DNA of 11,028 nucleotides from Caryophanales bacterium UBA1427 (GTDB lineage Bacteria > Bacillota_I > Bacilli_A > ML615J-28 > CAG-313): assembly GCA_002329485.1 (NCBI GenBank), contig DCTZ01000020.1, positions 1-11,028 of the forward strand. The letters run 5' to 3'. The position numbers and the translations under genes were made by a program. Shown piece by piece: positions 6,942-11,028 of the stretch (positions are counted from its first letter, which is position 1; every line of letters starts with the position of its first letter). The notes below the pieces were generated by a model. The model was not told the DNA's origin and did not search any database. It saw only the letters and a list, made by a program, of their open reading frames with translations.

Positions 6942-8165
6942 ATGGGAAAATTAGTGATTGACCAAAGTAAAGTTTCCAAAGATGTAGCCGACAAATTAAT
7001 GAAACTTTGTCCGTTCGGCGGTTTTGAATACGACGGAAAAACCTTGGGCTTTACGGCCGGCTGCCGGGTGTGCAAACTTTGCGTACGCAAAGGTCCGGAA
7101 GGTGTCGTCAGATTTCTCGAAGAAGAGATTTCGGAAAGCCCGAAAATCAATAAAGCCGAATGGCGGGGTGTTGCCGTGTTTATCGAACACGACGAAACCA
7201 AAGTCCATCCGGTGTCGTTTGAATTAATCGGCAAAGCCCAGGAACTGGCGCAAAAAATCAACCAGGAAGTAATAGCCGTGTTGATAGCATCCCCTGAACA
7301 GGCCAAAGACTTTGAAAAACAAATCCTCTCCTATGGGGTGGACAAGTTATATATCTATGCCCATGACGTTTTTGCCAAATTTTTGATTGAACCGTACACT
7401 TCCGCAATGGCCGATTTTATTACCAAAATTAAACCGAACACCGTTCTTTACGGCGGAACGGCGCTCGGCAGAAGTTTTGCCCCGCGGGTTGCGGCACGTT
7501 TCAAAACCGGTTTGACCGCCGACTGCACCGTGCTCGACATGAAAGAAACCGGCGATTTGGTCCAAATCCGTCCGGCTTTCGGCGGCAATGTCATGGCCCA
7601 GATTATCACTCCGAACCATCGCCCGCAAATGGCCACGGTTCGCTACAAAATGTTTAAGAAAAAAGATCCGGTCGAACCCCACGGCGAAACTATATATATG
7701 AATACGGACAATGTCGACTTAAGCAGTCGCATCAAAATCCTCGATATCCACCAAAAACAAAAGAGTGCCGATATCAGCGAAGCTGATGTGATTGTGGCCT
7801 GCGGCAGAATCTTTAAATCCGAAGAAGACTTGGCGCTGGCCGAAGAACTTGCCCGACTTTTGGGCGGAGCGGTTGCGGTCACTAGACCTTTGGTCGAAGC
7901 GGGCATCAGAGATGCCAAATACCAAATCGGTTTGTCCGGCCGGACCGTCAGCCCGAAACTGATCATTACCCTGGGTGTAAGCGGAGCTGTGCAATTTACC
8001 GCCGGAATGAATTCCAGCGAAACGATTATATCGATCAATAAAGATCCGAATGCGGCGATTTTCGGCGTATCGCACTACGGGATTGTGGGCGATGTGTTTG
8101 AAATCGTTCCCGAACTCATCAAAAAGCTAAAAGCAGAACTTAAAGCAGAAAGGAATGTGGGGTAA
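6942..8165 (+). CDS. etfA: Electron transfer flavoprotein alpha subunit with N-terminal iron-sulfur domain (LctC-like)
   Basis: 407 residues, clearly longer than the roughly 320-330 of a plain EtfA. The excess is an N-terminal domain with Cys23, Cys41, Cys44 and Cys47 (C-x17-C-x2-C-x2-C), suited to one [4Fe-4S] cluster; a comparable ferredoxin-like extension is known in A. woodii LctC. The rest is standard EtfA. The FAD-binding C-terminal part has LSGRTVSP (331-338), GVSGAVQFTAGM (345-356), INKDPNAAIF (365-374) and YGIVGDVFEIVP (379-390). ATG 6942 lies three bases after the etfB stop with no strong ribosome site. The final base overlaps the dehydrogenase start. The extra cluster is the probable entry or exit point for ferredoxin electrons, which supports an energy-coupled complex over a simple electron carrier. 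Confidence 0.93.
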   Translation: MGKLVIDQSKVSKDVADKLMKLCPFGGFEYDGKTLGFTAGCRVCKLCVRKGPEGVVRFLEEEISESPKINKAEWRGVAVFIEHDETKVHPVSFELIGKAQELAQKINQEVIAVLIASPEQAKDFEKQILSYGVDKLYIYAHDVFAKFLIEPYTSAMADFITKIKPNTVLYGGTALGRSFAPRVAARFKTGLTADCTVLDMKETGDLVQIRPAFGGNVMAQIITPNHRPQMATVRYKMFKKKDPVEPHGETIYMNTDNVDLSSRIKILDIHQKQKSADISEADVIVACGRIFKSEEDLALAEELARLLGGAVAVTRPLVEAGIRDAKYQIGLSGRTVSPKLIITLGVSGAVQFTAGMNSSETIISINKDPNAAIFGVSHYGIVGDVFEIVPELIKKLKAELKAERNVG

Positions 8166-9568
8166 TGGAACAATACAATCAATTAACCGAAAAAGATTTA
8201 GCCTTTCTCGAAGCAATCGTCGGTCAGGACAGAGCTTTTACGGGGGAAGCCATCAGCCACGATTACGGCAAAGATGAACTAGGAACGGTTTCTAGGATGC
8301 CGGATATCGTGCTTCAGGTTACCAGTGCCTTGGAAGTGCAAAAAGTCATGCAATTTGCTTATGCCAATAAGATCCCCGTTACCGTTCGGGGAAGTGGCAC
8401 AGGACTTGTGGGAGCCTGCGTTCCCATCTTCGGGGGAATCGTTTTGGATACGACCAAAATGAACCGGATTTTGGAATTGGACGAAGAAAACATGTGTCTG
8501 ACCGTGGAACCGGGCGTGCTCCTCATGGATATTTACGAATACGTCGAGCCGAAAGGATATTTCTATGCTCCCGACCCGGGCGAAAAAACCGCTACAATCG
8601 GCGGCAACATCGCAACGAATGCGGGGGGGATGAGAGCGGTCCGTTACGGCGTAACCAGAGACTGGGTGCAGGCTTTGGAAGTCGCCCTTCCGAACGGCGA
8701 AGTCGTCGAGCTGGGACGCAAAGTCGTGAAAAACGCCACCGGTTATTCCTTGCTTGATTTGATAATCGGCTCGGAAGGAACCCTCGGCATTATCACCAAA
8801 GCGGTTTTGAAATTAACTTCCAAACCGGTTGAAGCAATCAGTATCATGGCACCGTTTGCAACACTTGACGAAGCGTTGAATGCCGTTCCGAAAATCATTC
8901 AATCCAAATCAAATCCGATTGCCATCGAATTTTTCGAACGGGTTACGGTGTTGTTTGCGGAAGAGTATTTGGGAAAGAAATTCCCGGATACGAAAAGCAA
9001 CTACTATCTGCTCCTTACTTTTGACGGTATGACCAAAGAAATCGTGACCCAAGCCTATAAGGAAGCGGCCGATTTGCTATTGGACGAACTCGGCGCGCTG
9101 GATGTATTCATCGTCGATACCGATGAACGCAAAGAATCCGTTTGGAAAGCCCGGGGTGCTTTCCTGGAAGCAATCAAAGGTTCGACCACCCAAATGGACG
9201 AATGCGACGTGGTGGTTCCAAGAAGCGAGATTGCGAAATTCCTGAAGTACACATATACCCTTCAGGAAAAGCATGGTCTTCGAATTGCTAGTTTCGGGCA
9301 TGCGGGAGACGGAAATCTGCACATCTATTTATGCCGCGACGATTTGAGCAAAGAAGAATTTGCCCGTCGGCTTGATTTGGTCTTTAACGACTTATACCGC
9401 CAGGCCAGCAAAGTAGGCGGCCTTGTCTCGGGCGAACACGGCATCGGTTTTGCCAAAAAGCAATATATGCATCAAACCCTTGGCGAAACCCAAGTCAAAT
9501 TGATGCAGGGCATCAAAGATGTCTTTGATCCGCTTCATATTTTGAATCCGGGTAAAATTGTCTATTAA
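8165..9568 (+). CDS. lctD: FAD-linked D-lactate dehydrogenase, Etf-dependent (GlcD/LctD-like)
   Basis: 467 residues, typical of the GlcD/LctD group of 2-hydroxyacid dehydrogenases. The PCMH-type FAD domain shows RGSGTGL (75-81), APDPGEKTATIGGNIATNAG (135-154) and GSEGTLGIIT (202-211). The C-terminal FAD-oxidase domain shows FGHAGDGNLH (377-386) and GEHGIG (423-428), whose histidines belong to the metal and substrate site in this family, and the ending NPGKIV. With EtfAB this resembles the A. woodii complex that oxidises lactate to pyruvate, reducing NAD+ at the cost of reduced ferredoxin. ATG 8165 shares one base with the etfA stop; AGAAAGG (8147-8153) is the likely ribosome site. D-lactate is favoured as substrate because MurQ, four genes upstream, releases exactly that. 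Glycolate or D-2-hydroxyglutarate cannot be excluded from motifs alone. Confidence 0.88.
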   Translation: MEQYNQLTEKDLAFLEAIVGQDRAFTGEAISHDYGKDELGTVSRMPDIVLQVTSALEVQKVMQFAYANKIPVTVRGSGTGLVGACVPIFGGIVLDTTKMNRILELDEENMCLTVEPGVLLMDIYEYVEPKGYFYAPDPGEKTATIGGNIATNAGGMRAVRYGVTRDWVQALEVALPNGEVVELGRKVVKNATGYSLLDLIIGSEGTLGIITKAVLKLTSKPVEAISIMAPFATLDEALNAVPKIIQSKSNPIAIEFFERVTVLFAEEYLGKKFPDTKSNYYLLLTFDGMTKEIVTQAYKEAADLLLDELGALDVFIVDTDERKESVWKARGAFLEAIKGSTTQMDECDVVVPRSEIAKFLKYTYTLQEKHGLRIASFGHAGDGNLHIYLCRDDLSKEEFARRLDLVFNDLYRQASKVGGLVSGEHGIGFAKKQYMHQTLGETQVKLMQGIKDVFDPLHILNPGKIVY

Positions 9569-9605
9569 TATCATTTTAAACATATATATTTTATGACAAA
9601 ACAAA

Positions 9606-9633
9606 AAGGGGTTAATCGGCTGATTAACCCCTT
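9606..9633 (-). terminator. Strong hairpin between convergent units; terminator of trpS
   Basis: Perfect 12-bp inverted repeat, AAGGGGTTAATC (9606-9617) and GATTAACCCCTT (9622-9633), with loop GGCT. Read on the minus strand, the stem is followed by TTTTTGTTTTGT, a proper T-run, so it is a good terminator for trpS, whose stop codon is 39 bases upstream. Read on the plus strand, the stem is followed by an A-run, so intrinsic termination of the nine-gene unit would be weak, although the hairpin could still protect or define its 3' end. Confidence 0.85.
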
Positions 9634-9672
9634 AAAAAATAATTAGGAGAAAATATTACATTTTACAAATTT

Positions 9673-10671
9673 TTAACGCAAAAGACCCAAAGCCTTTTTG
9701 ACTTTTGCGAGTTGTTCGCAAGCGATTTTGCTTGCTTTTTCTTTTCCTTGGGTTAGGATTTCGTCGAGCTCCGGACTGTTGTAGATTTGGGCAAAACGGG
9801 TTTGGAGCGGTTCCAATTCCTGAATAACCGCTTCGGCTACTCTTTTCTTTAATTCTCCGTATCCCAAGCCCTGCATTTGTGAAACGAGTTCGGGAATCGG
9901 TTTTTCGGTTAAGCACGAAAGAATCGTCAGGAGATTCGATACTCCTGGTTTCTTTTCCGGGTCGAAAGCTATTTGGGCCTCGCTGTCGGTTACCGCACTG
10001 GAGATTTTCTTTTTGATAACATTCGGCGGATCAAGCAGGAATACCGATGATTTGGTAATCGGGTCGGACTTGGACATCTTTTTGGTTGGTTCCTGAAGCG
10101 ACATTATCTTGGCTCCGGTGGCAGCGATTTGCGGTTCGGGAATCGTGAATGTTTCGCCGTAACGGTTGTTGAATCTTTCCGCAAGATTCCTTGCCAGTTC
10201 CAAGTGCTGTTTTTGGTCTTCTCCGACCGGAACGATATCGGCGTTGTAGAGCAGAATATCCGCGGCCATCAAAACCGGATAAGTTAAGAGAGCGCTCGAT
10301 ACCCCTTTTTCCTGTTTGGCCATTTTGTCTTTGAATTGCGTCATGCGTTCCAATTCGCCGATATAGGCGATAGTTTCCAGCAAATATCCCAGTTCCGCAT
10401 GCTCGTGGACTTCCGACTGGATAAAGAGAATGACCTTTTCGGGGTCAAGCCCTGCGGCGAGGTAGATTGCGGCGACCTTGCGGATATTTTCTTTCAGTTT
10501 AGCCGGTTCCTGGTAAACCGTAATCGCATGCAAGTCCGCAATAAAATACAAATACCTTGTTTCTTTTGGGTCGAGGGCATTTTGCATTTTGACGAAGTTT
10601 TTGATGGCTCCCAGATAATTGCCGAGCGTCAAATCGCCCGATGATTGAATTCCGGAAACGATAGTCTTCAT
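9673..10671 (-). CDS. trpS: Tryptophanyl-tRNA synthetase
   Basis: 332 residues, a normal length for bacterial TrpRS, a class I synthetase that charges tRNA-Trp. The HIGH-type signature is TLGN (15-18) after SGIQSSGD, KMSKS is exact (198-202), and GEDQKQHLELAR (150-161) is the conserved TrpRS/TyrRS core. The open frame runs 74 codons further upstream, but that part is the T-box leader read as codons. The true start is ATG at 10671 (MKTIVSG), nine bases after the site AAGGA (minus strand, 10685-10681). It is convergent with the nine-gene operon, is separately regulated through the T-box, and appears functionally unrelated to peptidoglycan salvage. Confidence 0.97.
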   Translation of the reverse strand: MKTIVSGIQSSGDLTLGNYLGAIKNFVKMQNALDPKETRYLYFIADLHAITVYQEPAKLKENIRKVAAIYLAAGLDPEKVILFIQSEVHEHAELGYLLETIAYIGELERMTQFKDKMAKQEKGVSSALLTYPVLMAADILLYNADIVPVGEDQKQHLELARNLAERFNNRYGETFTIPEPQIAATGAKIMSLQEPTKKMSKSDPITKSSVFLLDPPNVIKKKISSAVTDSEAQIAFDPEKKPGVSNLLTILSCLTEKPIPELVSQMQGLGYGELKKRVAEAVIQELEPLQTRFAQIYNSPELDEILTQGKEKASKIACEQLAKVKKALGLLR

Positions 10672-10720
10672 TTTTTCACATCCTTCTTTATATATTATGG
10701 TGTTGTTTGAAATAGATAAT

Positions 10721-10745
10721 AAAAAAAGTCCTTCTGCCAAAGGAC
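10721..10745 (-). terminator. Regulated (attenuation) terminator of the trpS T-box leader
   Basis: On the minus strand GTCCTT (10745-10740) pairs with AAGGAC (10733-10728) around a six-base loop, followed directly by seven T (10727-10721). Its 5' arm is shared with the 3' arm of the antiterminator, so the two folds exclude each other, as expected for a T-box switch. Confidence 0.9.
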
Positions 10746-10957
10746 GAATTTTTCGTGGTACCACCTTATTTCGGCAAAAATTCCCCGGTAGGGGATTTTT
10801 ACCCTTTGTCTGCTTAACGCGCAGCTTACGGAAAAGCATTTCCTCTTTTCGCATCCCAGGTCCATTCGGTCGGGGGTTTAATGGCGTTTTCACTGTCTGC
10901 CACTCACTGGATAAACTTAACCTGACGTACTATTCCTGTTCATCTGCTTCGGGATTT
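10721..10957 (-). ncRNA. T-box riboswitch (tRNA-Trp sensing) in the trpS leader
   Basis: On the minus strand the leader carries the T-box core AAGGTGGTACCACG. This forms the antiterminator: AAGG (10767-10764) pairs with CCTT (10743-10740); the seven-base bulge TGGTACC (10763-10757) receives the tRNA acceptor end; ACGAA (10756-10752) pairs with TTCGT (10748-10744). In Stem I, the AGTA of the S-turn faces GAA, which immediately precedes the specifier codon TGG (10864-10862). CAGG (10938-10935) pairs with CCTG after the specifier, and GTC pairs with GAC above the S-turn. The specifier reads Trp, matching the downstream trpS. Uncharged tRNA-Trp would stabilise the antiterminator and switch trpS on. 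Other hairpins, such as CCCC-TACC-GGGG near 10780-10795, fit the linker stems. This leader plus its promoter fills the gene-free stretch upstream of trpS. Confidence 0.93.
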
Positions 10958-10963
10958 GCTTAC

Positions 10964-10992
10964 ATTATACAAAATGTTTGTTAAATTGTCAA
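10964..10992 (-). promoter_or_regulatory. Consensus sigma-A promoter of trpS
   Basis: On the minus strand TTGACA (10992-10987) and TATAAT (10969-10964) are separated by exactly 17 bases, a perfect housekeeping promoter. Transcription should start near 10957 and run into the T-box leader. The remaining bases to the window end (10993-11028) are AT-rich, with the inverted repeat AATAAT-ACTA-ATTATT; I see no gene there, and it may act as an upstream promoter element. Confidence 0.92.
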
Positions 10993-11028
10993 AAATAATA
11001 CTAATTATTAAAAATCGTCCATTTTTTA

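Noticed and set aside
8494..8757. Plus-strand open frame inside the dehydrogenase gene
   Set aside because: It is out of frame with the FAD-domain motifs of the real gene, is rich in Arg, and lacks a ribosome site.
10672..10893. N-terminal extension of TrpS by 74 residues
   Set aside because: This stretch is the T-box leader and its terminator; family TrpRS proteins start at MKTIVSG-like sequence, and a good ribosome site precedes ATG 10671.
1..11028. CRISPR arrays, insertion sequences, phage or attachment sites
   Set aside because: No spaced direct repeats, transposase-like coding or terminal inverted repeats were seen; all inverted repeats noted fit terminators, the T-box or promoter regions.

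Overview
This window looks like chromosomal DNA of an anaerobic or fermentative Bacillota-type bacterium. The support is indirect: moderate GC, short strong Shine-Dalgarno sites, a near-perfect housekeeping promoter, a tRNA-Trp T-box riboswitch ahead of trpS, and an electron-transfer-flavoprotein (Etf) lactate dehydrogenase of the type known from acetogens and clostridia. TAA, TAG and TGA all end real genes here, so the standard bacterial code applies. The exact lineage cannot be fixed from the sequence alone.

Layout. Bases 1-93 are the 3' end of an unrecognised gene, followed by a terminator (98-121). A promoter with an extended -10 (157-165) and an overlapping cre-like palindrome then opens a very compact nine-gene plus-strand unit ending at 9568: namZ (interrupted by an in-frame stop), mupG, a BadF-type sugar kinase (murK-like), anmK, murQ, an alpha/beta hydrolase, etfB, etfA with an extra N-terminal iron-sulfur domain, and a GlcD-type FAD D-lactate dehydrogenase. 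Neighbouring genes overlap by 1-19 bases or are separated by at most about 21. A strong hairpin (9606-9633) separates this unit from the convergent trpS gene. trpS has its own promoter and T-box leader, which together occupy the gene-free stretch 10672-11028.

How the genes fit together. The first five genes funnel peptidoglycan amino sugars into N-acetylmuramic acid 6-phosphate (MurNAc-6P). NamZ would free MurNAc from glycan ends, MupG would split MurNAc-6P-GlcNAc, the BadF-type kinase would phosphorylate MurNAc and/or GlcNAc, and AnmK would convert anhydro-MurNAc. MurQ then cleaves MurNAc-6P to GlcNAc-6P and D-lactate. The last three genes look like the EtfB-EtfA-dehydrogenase complex that oxidises lactate to pyruvate with NAD+ and ferredoxin (the LctBCD type of Acetobacterium woodii). 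The main hypothesis from this window is that cell-wall sugar salvage is genetically wired to flavin-based, energy-coupled oxidation of the D-lactate that MurQ releases.

Weak points: no PTS transporter, MurR regulator or nagA/nagB is visible here. The namZ stop codon may be a real mutation or a sequence error. Kinase and dehydrogenase substrates are inferred from family and context.
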